Positions 26,528-34,859 of a DNA stretch of 53,647 bases are shown piece after piece (position 1 is the stretch's first letter; each line of letters starts with the position of its first letter). The notes beneath the pieces were generated by a model. That model saw nothing but the letters and a program-made list of their open reading frames with translations, made no database searches and was not told where the DNA came from. Both the position numbers and the translations under genes were made by a program. Location: assembly GCA_014804795.1 (NCBI GenBank), contig JAAUZC010000045.1, positions 1 to 53,647 of the forward strand, in the 5' to 3' direction. This stretch comes from Lachnospiraceae bacterium (GTDB taxonomy: Bacteria > Bacillota > Clostridia > Lachnospirales > Lachnospiraceae).

Positions 26528-27079
26528 CTAATTTTGAAGCTGTATTTTCAAAAGCTGCTGCTCTAAATAGCTTAGCTTTGACCGAATACTGCTGTCCGCC
26601 ACTCTGTCGCCGATCCGGATGACCATACCGCCTATCAGTTTTTCATCTACCTGATAGTGCATCTCCATCTCCTGAAACGAAGTGGTCTCAAGCAGCTTTG
26701 CTTCAACCTGCTTTTTCTGCTCTTCCCGAAGGGGCAGGGCAGATGTCACATAAGCTACGCCGATGCCTTTCAGTTTTTTTACTTCATCCAGGAAATACTG
26801 CATGATCTCCTGAATATTACCGTAACGGTCTTTCTCTACGATCAACCGCATAAACCCTGTCAGTTCATCGGATACTCTTCCTTTAAAAACAGTCTCTATC
26901 ACCTGAAGCTTTTCTTCCTTTATAATTTTCGGGTGCTTCATAATCTCCGAAAAATCAGGATTTTCCCCCAGTACCTGAAGCACAGCCTGAATCTCTTCAG
27001 TCAGCGCTTCCACTCTGTTTTCAGAAACAGCCAGCTCGAAAATCGCTTCTCCATAGGTTTTTGAAATCAACTTAGCCAT
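26528..27079 (-). CDS. atpH: ATP synthase delta subunit
   Basis: The 183-residue peripheral stalk protein has the helical N-terminal domain (TYGEAIFELAVSENRVEAL) and the C-terminal GIGVAYVTSALPL and LIGGMVIRIGDRVADSSIRSKL motifs of the OSCP/delta family. It connects F1 to the b subunits. Its start overlaps the end of atpF by 13 bases. Confidence 0.97.
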   Translation of the reverse strand: MAKLISKTYGEAIFELAVSENRVEALTEEIQAVLQVLGENPDFSEIMKHPKIIKEEKLQVIETVFKGRVSDELTGFMRLIVEKDRYGNIQEIMQYFLDEVKKLKGIGVAYVTSALPLREEQKKQVEAKLLETTSFQEMEMHYQVDEKLIGGMVIRIGDRVADSSIRSKLSYLEQQLLKIQLQN

Positions 27080-27630
27080 GTATTTTCACCTATTTCTTTC
27101 AAAGTTTCTTCCACGAGACTGTCCTGAATGGAAACATCCACCGCGCCTTTCGTGACTTTTCCGGCCATCATTGCCGCAATGGAGATCATTTCTCTCTTCA
27201 TATCGTCTGCCGCTTTCCGTTTCTCCAGTTCTGCTTCATTTCTGGCCTGTCGGATAATAGCTGCAGCTTCATTCTTCGCTTCCGCAATAATCCTGTTTTC
27301 ATTGTCCAGCGCTTTCTTTCTGGCCTGTGCCAGAATGTCTTCCGCTTCTTTATCAATGTTTTTCAGCTTATCTTCATATTCCGCTTTCAAGGCTTCTGCG
27401 GATTCCATGCTCTCTTTGGCGTCGTCCAGTTCTCCCTTGATCTTCTCCTGTCTCTTTTTCAACATCTCCCTTGCGGGATTGAACAGGAAATGGGAAGCGA
27501 TCAGAAACAGTGCAAATACTGCTATGATCATCAGTATAGCATCCTGCAAAAGCTGCCCTGTCAGATCAAACAGATAATCAAATCCTTCGCCGCTTAGCAT
27601 CACAAGATTAGCATTCAGTAATGCGTTCAA
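27067..27630 (-). CDS. atpF: ATP synthase b subunit
   Basis: The 187-residue protein has one N-terminal membrane helix (about 26-46) and a long charged coiled coil (NPAREMLKKRQEKIKGEL, then EAKNEAAAIIRQARNEAE), forming the peripheral stalk with delta. The start is a TTG with GGAGG eight bases upstream; the next ATG, ten codons in, has no such site. It overlaps atpH by 13 bases. Confidence 0.96.
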   Translation of the reverse strand: MNALLNANLVMLSGEGFDYLFDLTGQLLQDAILMIIAVFALFLIASHFLFNPAREMLKKRQEKIKGELDDAKESMESAEALKAEYEDKLKNIDKEAEDILAQARKKALDNENRIIAEAKNEAAAIIRQARNEAELEKRKAADDMKREMISIAAMMAGKVTKGAVDVSIQDSLVEETLKEIGENTWLS

Positions 27631-27675
27631 CCTGTAAACCTCCTTTCTCTGATTTTGAAATACAGTTTTTGAGGC

Positions 27676-27969
<294 letters not shown>

Positions 27970-27982
27970 TTAACTTGATTGG

Positions 27983-28702
27983 TTAATCTGTACTGCAGGC
28001 ATCCGCAATGTATGTCATTGTCAACATACAAAATACATATGTCTGGATGCATCCCGAGAACAGATCAAAGTATACATGCAGCGCCGCGGGCCATATGACC
28101 GCGATCTTCCCGAGCAGTCCGTAGATCAGTGCCATCATAACCACGCCCGAGAGCACATTCGCAAACAGACGAAGCGACAAAGAGATCGGCACCGCCACAT
28201 CACCGATCACATTGATCGGCGCCCAGATCGGCCATGGATCACAAAGTCCCTTAACAACGCCTTTCACCCCTTTATGCTTAAACTTGTTAAATGTTATCAG
28301 CGTAAAGGTCATAAGGCCGAGCGCTAACGTGGTTCCATAATCGGCTGTAGGAGGCCTAAGGCCAAACAGACCGGAAATGTTGCAGACCAGAATGAAAATG
28401 AAAATCGTACCGATATAATTGCGGAATGCCGGTGCACCCGCCCCCATGGTAGCGTTTATCATCCCATCCAGCTTCTCAACGATCAGCTCTACCACGTTCT
28501 GAAAGCCGGCCGGCACTTCACTGCCTTTCTTAATGGCGCGGTTTGCCGCAAAAATAAACAGCAGTATCACCAGAAAGACTATGACAGCACATACATGGGA
28601 CGTTGTGATCCATAAAGTCTGCCCGAACAGCTCATAGGAAAACACGCCGTGTATCATAAAATCAATATCGTCTGCGCCGGATAATAAAATACCCTGTCCC
28701 AT
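27983..28702 (-). CDS. atpB: ATP synthase a subunit
   Basis: The 239-residue membrane protein forms the ion channel of Fo. The essential Arg lies in the family motif SLSLRLFANVLSG, followed by the last two helices. It has five to six predicted membrane segments and normal length. GAAGGAGG precedes the ATG. The gene lies between atpI and atpE. Confidence 0.97.
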   Translation of the reverse strand: MGQGILLSGADDIDFMIHGVFSYELFGQTLWITTSHVCAVIVFLVILLFIFAANRAIKKGSEVPAGFQNVVELIVEKLDGMINATMGAGAPAFRNYIGTIFIFILVCNISGLFGLRPPTADYGTTLALGLMTFTLITFNKFKHKGVKGVVKGLCDPWPIWAPINVIGDVAVPISLSLRLFANVLSGVVMMALIYGLLGKIAVIWPAALHVYFDLFSGCIQTYVFCMLTMTYIADACSTD

Positions 28703-28706
28703 ACTT

Positions 28707-29096
28707 TCACCTCCTTCTTTTTCCCAATACTCTATGCAAAAGGGGCTGCAGGTACGCCGCAGCTTTTAACCCCATTACGCCTAAAAAGCAGCAGAGAGGA
28801 TTTCCCTCTTCTGTGATCATCAGAAGCAGCAAAACCGCTATGATCAGACCATACCGCATCATACTGCGGCTTGTCATATACTTCTGGGCATCTTTTTCAG
28901 AAAGATCAAGTGCCCTGTCCAGTGAACGGTACATATGCACTGCGCACAAAACTGCTGTAACAACACCAATCCACAGTCCCAGGCTGCAGCCCGCTTTATC
29001 CGGTACAAACCAGACCCCGGCCATCTGCCAGAAAATGCCCCAGAGAAAAATCCCGATCATCAACTCCAAAAGCGTTTCATTTATCTTTCTCTTCAT
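28707..29096 (-). CDS. atpI: ATP synthase protein I
   Basis: The 129-residue protein has four predicted membrane helices with a charged loop (DRALDLSEKDAQKYM) in the middle, matching the ATP synthase I family that helps assemble the c ring. The start at 29096 is chosen because the longer frame (from 29276) would lie almost entirely inside the preceding gene. It overlaps atpZ by 20 bases. Confidence 0.85.
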   Translation of the reverse strand: MKRKINETLLELMIGIFLWGIFWQMAGVWFVPDKAGCSLGLWIGVVTAVLCAVHMYRSLDRALDLSEKDAQKYMTSRSMMRYGLIIAVLLLLMITEEGNPLCCFLGVMGLKAAAYLQPLLHRVLGKRRR

Positions 29097-29361
29097 ATTT
29101 GTCTTTCTCGCTCTTCTCTTCATAGATGGTCTTTGCCATGCGATAGACATTTCGAAATCCCGCGGCCGCACCCAGAAAGAACAGCAGTACCATCCAAAAC
29201 TGCGTATCAAATTTCCTGTCCAAAAAAATCCCCAAAAAAGAGCAAAGAAAAATCGGAACCAGCATGGATATGCCAAACTGCGTGATCAAAACAAGGCTGC
29301 GGTATACATTCCTGTGGTATTTCACTTTCTTTCCCCTTTCGTCATTTTTCCACACATACAT
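29077..29361 (-). CDS. AtpZ/AtpI family protein
   Basis: The 94-residue protein has two membrane helices (about 22-42 and 53-70) with the LGIFLDRKF turn and GAAAGFRNVYRM typical of AtpZ proteins encoded at the head of F-ATPase operons. In other bacteria AtpZ and AtpI act together, in magnesium or calcium uptake or in ring assembly. AAAAGGAG precedes the ATG. It is the first gene of the operon. Confidence 0.85.
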   Translation of the reverse strand: MYVWKNDERGKKVKYHRNVYRSLVLITQFGISMLVPIFLCSFLGIFLDRKFDTQFWMVLLFFLGAAAGFRNVYRMAKTIYEEKSEKDKYEEKDK

Positions 29362-29446
29362 ATTGATTATACTCCTTTTGGAAAGATATGTCTATTGATA
29401 AGATAAAAAAAATTTTCATGAGCAGTTATGGATGCAGACATCCGAA

Positions 29447-29475
29447 ATGATATTAAATTTGTGAAAAATATTCAA
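29447..29475 (-). promoter_or_regulatory. Probable promoter of the ATP synthase operon
   Basis: On the minus strand TTGAAT (29470-29475), 17 bases, TATCAT (29447-29452). The predicted leader of about 80 bases contains a small GGATG/CATCC hairpin. It lies back to back with the promoter of the divergent DUF402 gene. Confidence 0.6.
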
Positions 29476-29484
29476 ATAATTACG

Positions 29485-29513
29485 TTGACTTTCCTATATT
29501 AACAGCGTAGTAT
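29485..29513 (+). promoter_or_regulatory. Probable promoter of the DUF402 gene
   Basis: TTGACT (29485-29490), 17 bases, TAGTAT (29508-29513) on the plus strand. The -10 is a 4/6 match. The start would be about 60 bases ahead of the gene. Confidence 0.55.
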
Positions 29514-29581
29514 CTATATTAAGATCACTTTTGAACACTATATATGATACATATTATTTTTCACTTTAACAGGAGATTTTT

Positions 29582-30058
29582 ATGATAACTCCAACTCTTT
29601 ACCGTAAACGTCTGATCCCAAACGAATGCATTTTATTAAAGGATGATATCATCTGGGAAGTCACAGAGGATCATATTCTGACAAAATGGAAAACCCTGAA
29701 GCCCAAAAAAGTTCTTCACCACGGCGATTCCTGCTATTATCTGAATAAAGGCGTGAAAGTCAGCAGGTTCTATACGAAAGATAATTTTCTGATCTGTTGG
29801 TACTGTGATATTGTTTCTTACGAGTGGAATGAAGACAGATCTTCCCTTACTGCCACCGATCTTTTGCTTGATGTTCTTGTTTATCCTGATAAGTCTTTCA
29901 AAATACTTGATATGGATGAATTAGCACAGGCTCATGCCGAAAAACTGATTTCCGACGAACTTTTACAGCGTTCTCTTTTTACTGCCAATCATCTCCTGAA
30001 TGATATCTATGATAATACATTCTATGAAATTTATACACCTGTATTTGAGAAATTATAA
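29582..30058 (+). CDS. DUF402 family protein
   Basis: The 158-residue product shows the DUF402 pattern: a WYCDIVSYEW strand, then TATDLLLDVLVYPDKSFKILDMDEL and a C-terminal helix. The family includes FomD-like and Ntdp nucleoside phosphatases that use metal-bound Asp residues, and the D-x-L-x-L-D-x-x-V array is present. Hydrolysis of a nucleotide is plausible but not shown. ACAGGAGA precedes the ATG. The next gene, tadA, follows on the same strand. Confidence 0.8.
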   Translation: MITPTLYRKRLIPNECILLKDDIIWEVTEDHILTKWKTLKPKKVLHHGDSCYYLNKGVKVSRFYTKDNFLICWYCDIVSYEWNEDRSSLTATDLLLDVLVYPDKSFKILDMDELAQAHAEKLISDELLQRSLFTANHLLNDIYDNTFYEIYTPVFEKL

Positions 30059-30109
30059 CAAAGCTTCACTGCCGGCTTGAGCATAATAACAGCAGAAGTG
30101 ATTACGTAT

Positions 30110-30604
30110 ATGGAAATAGAAGCTCTGAGAAAAAAACACGAAAAATATATGTGCGCCGCCCTGGGACAGGCAAAAAAAGCGCTTCTCTTAGGAGAAGTGC
30201 CTATCGGCTGTGTCATCGTTTATGAAGACAAGATCATCGCCCGGGGATATAACCGCAGAAATACCGATAAGAACACACTCTCTCATGCGGAGATCACCGC
30301 AATCAGGAAAGCGAGCAAAAAAATCGGCGACTGGCGATTGGAGGACTGCACGCTCTATGTGACGTTGGAACCATGCCAGATGTGTTCCGGTGCCATCGTA
30401 CAAGCCCGAATCCCAAAGGTTATCATAGGCTGTATGAACCCAAAAGCAGGCTGTGCCGGCTCCATTCTAAATCTCCTTGAAATGCCTGAATTTAATCATC
30501 AGGTCCAGGTAGAACGCGGCATACTTGAAGAAAAGTGCAGCGCCATCTTAAAACAGTTTTTTAAGGATTTAAGAATCCGCAATAAACTGGAAAAGAAAGC
30601 ATAG
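30110..30604 (+). CDS. tadA: tRNA adenosine(34) deaminase
   Basis: The 164-residue cytidine-deaminase-fold enzyme converts A34 of tRNA-Arg to inosine. The zinc site comprises His59 in the HAE motif (Glu61 is the proton shuttle) and Cys89 and Cys92 in PCQMC. The GEVPIGCVIV start strand and GCMNPKAGCAGS loop are typical of TadA. The start is uncertain: ATG at 30110 is used here, while a GTG and a TTG lie upstream in frame. SRP RNA follows, the usual neighbour in Firmicutes. Confidence 0.95.
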   Translation: MEIEALRKKHEKYMCAALGQAKKALLLGEVPIGCVIVYEDKIIARGYNRRNTDKNTLSHAEITAIRKASKKIGDWRLEDCTLYVTLEPCQMCSGAIVQARIPKVIIGCMNPKAGCAGSILNLLEMPEFNHQVQVERGILEEKCSAILKQFFKDLRIRNKLEKKA

Positions 30605-30607
30605 CAC

Positions 30608-30636
30608 TTGACTTTTCTGCCCAAACCCCCTATACT
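30608..30636 (+). promoter_or_regulatory. Promoter of SRP RNA
   Basis: TTGACT (30608-30613), 17 bases, TATACT (30631-30636) begin four bases after the tadA stop codon. The predicted start, about 30643, fits the 5' end of the folded RNA. Confidence 0.85.
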
Positions 30637-30644
30637 GAAAAACA

Positions 30645-30833
30645 TAACTGTATCGGGCAGCCTGTTGTTGCTGCCTTTCGTAAGCGGCAATGAAGCCGGG
30701 TCTTACGCAATGGAAATCTGTGAACCGTGTCAGGTTGGGAACAAAGCAGCACTAAACAGAACCTTTCATGTGACGTAAGGAAGCCTGGCAGAGCCGGCTG
30801 CAAAAGTACCGAGCAGCAGGCTGCCCGGTACAG
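30645..30833 (+). ncRNA. ffs: Signal recognition particle RNA
   Basis: The apical S-domain hairpin reads GTCAGGTTG-GGAA-CAAAGCAGC (around 30730-30752), with the symmetric CAGG/AGCAG loop that binds Ffh. The three base pairs next to the GGAA tetraloop differ from the E. coli UCC/GGA but remain paired (UUG/CAA). The 5' part TATCGGGCAGCCTG pairs with CAGGCTGCCCGGTA at the 3' end, closing a rod of about 185 bases. A T7 tract follows directly and ends transcription. It is longer than the minimal 4.5S form and shorter than Bacillus scRNA. Confidence 0.92.
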
Positions 30834-30846
30834 TTTTTTTCTCCTT

Positions 30847-32133
30847 TTATATCTCCACCTTTCTCAGGTAATACCCAAAATCACCATTCTGTGCCGGTTC
30901 CCGTTTTCCGTCAAAGGCCTCGAAGCCAAACATCACCGCCACCGCTTTTTCTCTGTCATGAAAAGTACCCGGTACCCCCAGATAATAGATCGCTTTGCTG
31001 TCCTTTTCCTTTCTTCCCAGAATCAAATGCTTGTAATTATAGTAGCCATGCAGCAAAAAACTATTATGAACAAGTTCCTGATATTTTTCCGTAAATATCA
31101 CAAAATCTCTTGGCTCAATCTTCAGATATTCCTCATCTTCCCTGATCGGATGCACCACAGGATATGTATTTCTCAGCTGCTCCCACTTGTCAGACTGCAG
31201 TTCCTGCTCCGGAAATCGTACTTCGCCTTCATCCCCCGTCTCTATTTCTTCCGCCTCTTTCATTCCCTGCTCAATTTTTTCTTTCAGCAGTTCCTGCATG
31301 GATCTTTCTTCTTCATCCGATACCTGTTCCGCAAACATTTCTCTCTCTGTAATCGTTACCTCTTTCGGTACTTCTATACTCTCTTCTGTTCCCCCTTCAC
31401 GGAAATTGCGTTTCTCCTCCTGCAGATTCTTCTCCGGCATCTCTGTCAAAAAATCCTCTTTTTGTATCTCTTCCATTATAATTTCTTCCGCTTGTTCCTC
31501 TTTTATCAGTTTTTCGACTCTCGACTTTTCTGACACAGGTGTCACAATTAAATTGATCTCCACCGGCTCCTTCTTCTGCGTACGGTTTTCCACGCTATGC
31601 TGCGTTTCCTCTACGCAGGCTTTGCTATCCTCCCGGCTCTTTCTCTCTGTATTCCGGCTGCCGTTTTGCGGTTTGCGCAGTTTATAACCTGCATTTTCTT
31701 CTTTCTGCATTTGCTGTCTTCGCGGCATAAAATTCACCACACTCCATTGCGATTCCAGATACTGGTATTCATGCAGTTCAATCTTAATACCACAGATTTC
31801 ATCATACCACAGACCGCTATCCGCCATATTTTCTGCATTCAGCCGCACCGCACAATGTCCCTGTCCATTGCGGATACTCAAAGTCCCGACCACGTGCTTT
31901 TCCAGGCTGTTTTTTCTGCCTCTTTCGTAAAGACCATCTTTCTCTTTTTCTCCCGGTTTTTCCGAAAGCAAATATACTCTTGCTTCCCCGCTTCCCATAA
32001 GCCGCGGTCCTTTTACATAAATGATCATCTGGCAGAGGCTGTCCCTCACCTGAAATTTCACATACCCTGCATTTTGCAGCTTAATATCACTCTCATAGTA
32101 GCTCAGATATCTGATTCTTTTATCATAATACAA
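30847..32133 (-). CDS. DUF6128-like hypothetical protein with acidic repeat region
   Basis: The 428-residue product has a conserved-looking N-terminal part (about 1-130, all beta) and C-terminal part (about 310-428, with NSFLLHGYYNYKHLILGRK and YYLGVPGTFHDREKAVA). They are joined by a highly charged Glu/Lys-rich linker of about 170 residues. The C-terminus resembles what I remember of DUF6128 proteins of Lachnospiraceae; that name is tentative. The role is unknown. The start is a TTG eight bases after AAAGGAGG, and the site lies within a possible hairpin (32135-32201). Confidence 0.7.
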   Translation of the reverse strand: MYYDKRIRYLSYYESDIKLQNAGYVKFQVRDSLCQMIIYVKGPRLMGSGEARVYLLSEKPGEKEKDGLYERGRKNSLEKHVVGTLSIRNGQGHCAVRLNAENMADSGLWYDEICGIKIELHEYQYLESQWSVVNFMPRRQQMQKEENAGYKLRKPQNGSRNTERKSREDSKACVEETQHSVENRTQKKEPVEINLIVTPVSEKSRVEKLIKEEQAEEIIMEEIQKEDFLTEMPEKNLQEEKRNFREGGTEESIEVPKEVTITEREMFAEQVSDEEERSMQELLKEKIEQGMKEAEEIETGDEGEVRFPEQELQSDKWEQLRNTYPVVHPIREDEEYLKIEPRDFVIFTEKYQELVHNSFLLHGYYNYKHLILGRKEKDSKAIYYLGVPGTFHDREKAVAVMFGFEAFDGKREPAQNGDFGYYLRKVEI

Positions 32134-32134
32134 A

Positions 32135-32201
32135 CCCCGTTTCCTCCTTTAGACAAAAGTTTTAACAAGTTTCCTATTGTCCATCTTATGAGAAAACGGG
32201 G
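32135..32201 (-). promoter_or_regulatory. Possible hairpin covering the ribosome binding site of the DUF6128-like gene
   Basis: CCCCGTTT (32194-32201 on the minus strand) can pair with AAACGGGG (32135-32142), which lies between AAAGGAGG and the TTG start. The pairing is perfect over 8 bp but the loop is 51 bases, so it would compete with other folds. Translational control is an inference. Confidence 0.35.
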
Positions 32202-32215
32202 CTCTGTATTCCAAT

Positions 32216-33304
32216 TCATTTTTGTTCTGCTTCCAGATAGTTCATATAATTTACCACCATCAGCGCAATTTTTAAGGTGAGTGCATCATCAAACACCCGA
32301 ATGTCCAATCCTGTTGCTTTCTGAAGTTTTTCAATTCTGTAAACCAACGTATTCCGATGAATAAAAAGCTGTCTTGAAGTTTCCGAAACATTCAGATTAT
32401 TTTCAAAGAACTTCTCAACGGTTACTAATGTTTCATCATCAATCTCCTCCGGTATACTCTCTCCAAAAATCTCATGGATATACATTCTGCAGAGGTTCAC
32501 AGGAAGCTGATAGATCAGCCTGCCGATTCCCAAAAGCCTGTAGGATATGATCGTTTTCTCCGGATAAAAAATCTTTCCCACATCAGAAGCCATCTTAGCT
32601 TCCTTATAGGACTTCGACACATCTTTTAATTCCTGCACCATTGTCCCGAATGATACCCGTACATTGATCATAGCCTCCGCATTAACCATGTCCACAATGG
32701 TTCTTGCAATCGTTTCCAGTTCTTCCTCACTTGTTTCTTCATTTAACGCTTTGATAAGAACAACGCTGTCCTCATCGACAGTTGTCACATAATCTCCATT
32801 TTGTGTTGAAAACATACCTTTCATCAATTCACTCACAGAAAGCTCATCCCGATCACCTGATTCCACTATATAGACTACACGACTCTGCTGATCCGTAATA
32901 TGGAGGCGCTTCGCCCTGTTATATATATCCACGAGAAGCAGATTATCCAGTATCAGATTCTGGAAGAAATTATTTCTGTCAAACCGCTCTTTATATGCGA
33001 TCATCAGATTCTGAATCTGGCACACCGCCACTCTTCCCATCATATAGGCATCATCACTTAATCCTCTTGCATCCAGAATATAATTCACTTCCTCCTCATC
33101 CACAATCTTCAGAAGATGATGCGGACCGACCACCTGACTGTCCGCCGGTGAAGCCGCAAAGTTCATGACCAGCCCTTTTTCTTCTTCCGACGTCTCAAAG
33201 GTAGATGCCGCACAGTTGCCTTTTAAATCAAACACACCAAAATCAACTTTCGTAATATTTTTTAATTCCTCTATGCTGCCCTGAATAATCTGGTTTGATA
33301 TCAT
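32216..33304 (-). CDS. PucR/CdaR-type transcriptional regulator
   Basis: The 362-residue protein ends in the PucR C-terminal helix-turn-helix: VEKFFENNLNVSETSRQLFIHRNTLVYRIEKLQ (about 305-340). A GGDEF-like or sugar-diacid-type middle domain (about 125-270) precedes it, and a CdaR-like sensory region (about 1-110) is at the N-terminus. Such proteins activate sugar-acid, purine or amino-acid pathways. It lies just downstream of the shared sugar-transport ATPase gene, from which it is separated by a terminator. AAGGAG precedes the ATG. The effector is unknown. Confidence 0.85.
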   Translation of the reverse strand: MISNQIIQGSIEELKNITKVDFGVFDLKGNCAASTFETSEEEKGLVMNFAASPADSQVVGPHHLLKIVDEEEVNYILDARGLSDDAYMMGRVAVCQIQNLMIAYKERFDRNNFFQNLILDNLLLVDIYNRAKRLHITDQQSRVVYIVESGDRDELSVSELMKGMFSTQNGDYVTTVDEDSVVLIKALNEETSEEELETIARTIVDMVNAEAMINVRVSFGTMVQELKDVSKSYKEAKMASDVGKIFYPEKTIISYRLLGIGRLIYQLPVNLCRMYIHEIFGESIPEEIDDETLVTVEKFFENNLNVSETSRQLFIHRNTLVYRIEKLQKATGLDIRVFDDALTLKIALMVVNYMNYLEAEQK

Positions 33305-33317
33305 GCGCTTCTCCTTC

Positions 33318-33348
33318 CAAAAAGAGGGATGCTCACCACATCCCTCTT
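33318..33348 (-). terminator. Terminator after msmK, directly ahead of the regulator gene
   Basis: On the minus strand AAGAGGGATG (33339-33348) pairs perfectly with CATCCCTCTT (33322-33331) around a 7-base loop, followed by TTT. The regulator's ribosome binding site begins only a few bases after it, so it may also act as an attenuator. Confidence 0.8.
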
Positions 33349-33365
33349 ACTTGTTCATAATTCAA

Positions 33366-33499
33366 CTCGTAACGTTACTTATAAAGCAGCTTACTCGACT
33401 CGCAAACGCTTCGCTTGCCTTTGTAGCGCCGCTTGCAAAACAGCTTGCTTGACTCGCAAACGCTCCGCTTTTTGCTCGTATCGTTGCTTATAAAGCAGC
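33366..33499 (-). repeat. Two pairs of imperfect direct repeats between msmK and the regulator gene
   Basis: A 25-base unit occurs at 33366-33390 and 33475-33499 (2 differences), and a 30-base unit at 33387-33416 and 33441-33470 (3 differences), all in the same orientation, in the order A-B-B-A. The stretch carries no open frame. It resembles short intergenic repeats of the GCTTCGC type also seen between atpA and atpG. Confidence 0.65.
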
Positions 33500-33502
33500 A
33501 AC

Positions 33503-34612
33503 TTAGTTGCAGATTGTAACCTCTGTCTCTTTATCAAATACATGAATCTTCTCTACATCAAATGCAAACTTGATGTCATTGCCGGGTCTTGCATTGGTTC
33601 TGGAATCTACCCTCGCTGTAATCTGGAACTGTTCCAGATCAAAGTACAGATAAACTTCTGCGCCAAGCAGCTCGTATACTTTAACTTTGGATGTGAAGGT
33701 TGTCGATGCGTTTGCAAGGAACTCTTCAGAATCATATACATCCTCAGGACGAATACCGAATACTACTGTCTTTCCGTTGTAACCGCCATCGATCAGAGCT
33801 TTGGATTTTGCTGCAGGAAGTGCAATCTGCTGACCTGCGATCTCAAGGCTTGCTACATCGCCGTTTACTCTTACAACTGCATCTAAGAAGTTCATCTGAG
33901 GAGATCCCATAAATCCTGCTACGAACAGATTAGCGGGTTTCTCATACAGGTTCTGGGGTGTATCTACCTGCTGCACAACACCGGCTTTCATAACAACGAT
34001 TCTTGTACCAAGAGTCATAGCCTCTGTCTGGTCATGTGTAACGTAGATGATTGTTGTTCCCAGATTCTGATGCAGTTTAGCAATCTCTATACGCATCTGC
34101 ACACGGAGTTTTGCATCCAGGTTGGATAACGGCTCATCCATCAGGAATACTTTCGGTTTACGAACGATCGCACGACCCATAGCTACACGCTGTCTCTGAC
34201 CACCGGAAAGAGCTTTCGGCTTACGATCAAGAAGTGCGGACAGATCAAGGATCTCAGCTGCTTCACGAACTTTTTTATCAATTTCATCTTTCGGAACTTT
34301 TCTCAGTTTCAGACCGAAAGCCATGTTGTCATATACTGTCATATGAGGATACAGAGCGTAGTTCTGGAATACCATTGCGATATCTCTGTCTTTCGGCTCT
34401 ACATCGTTTACGAGCTTGCCATCGATATACAGTTCACCGGAAGAAATATCTTCCAGACCGGCTACCATACGAAGTGTTGTAGATTTACCACAGCCGGAGG
34501 GGCCTACGAAGATGATAAACTCTTTATCTTCAATTTCCAGATTGAAGTCTTTTACCGCTTCAAAACCATTGGGGTACTTTTTGCAGATATTCTTTAATGA
34601 TAAGCTTGACAT
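33503..34612 (-). CDS. msmK: Sugar ABC transporter ATP-binding protein, MsmK/UgpC type
   Basis: The 369-residue ATPase has Walker A GPSGCGKST (37-45), the LSGGQRQRVAMGRAI signature, Walker B VFLMDEPLSNLD and the C-terminal regulatory OB (TOBE) domain with the FGIRPEDVYD motif. This type energises several sugar importers in one cell and is typically encoded alone, as here; no permease genes are near. The ATG at 34612 has CAGGAGG upstream. The 245-base upstream gap holds a GACAAA/TTTGTC hairpin and a TATACT -10-like site, without a clear -35. Confidence 0.95.
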   Translation of the reverse strand: MSSLSLKNICKKYPNGFEAVKDFNLEIEDKEFIIFVGPSGCGKSTTLRMVAGLEDISSGELYIDGKLVNDVEPKDRDIAMVFQNYALYPHMTVYDNMAFGLKLRKVPKDEIDKKVREAAEILDLSALLDRKPKALSGGQRQRVAMGRAIVRKPKVFLMDEPLSNLDAKLRVQMRIEIAKLHQNLGTTIIYVTHDQTEAMTLGTRIVVMKAGVVQQVDTPQNLYEKPANLFVAGFMGSPQMNFLDAVVRVNGDVASLEIAGQQIALPAAKSKALIDGGYNGKTVVFGIRPEDVYDSEEFLANASTTFTSKVKVYELLGAEVYLYFDLEQFQITARVDSRTNARPGNDIKFAFDVEKIHVFDKETEVTICN

Positions 34613-34859
34613 TTTTTCTTTTCCTCCTGAATTTTTAAATGGGTTACTGACAGCTTTCTCAGACAAATTGCATTTGTCTTGTTCTATTTAGGTAGTATAC
34701 AGAAACCGAAAGCTTTTTGCCATACCACTATTTCATAAAAATTTTCTGTTATCTTGGTCAACTTGTTTACCAAACACACCTAAAAAGTCTTTGTTTGACA
34801 GATTGCACAATGAATTTTCAAATTTCTATACAATTTTCACAAACCGGCTTTTCCGGGCT

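Noticed and set aside
33366-33499. CRISPR array
   Set aside because: Only two copies each of two different units occur, with no regular spacers and no cas genes.
34690-34760. Catabolite (cre) site upstream of msmK
   Set aside because: The region around GAAAGC is only a weak partial match to the cre consensus.
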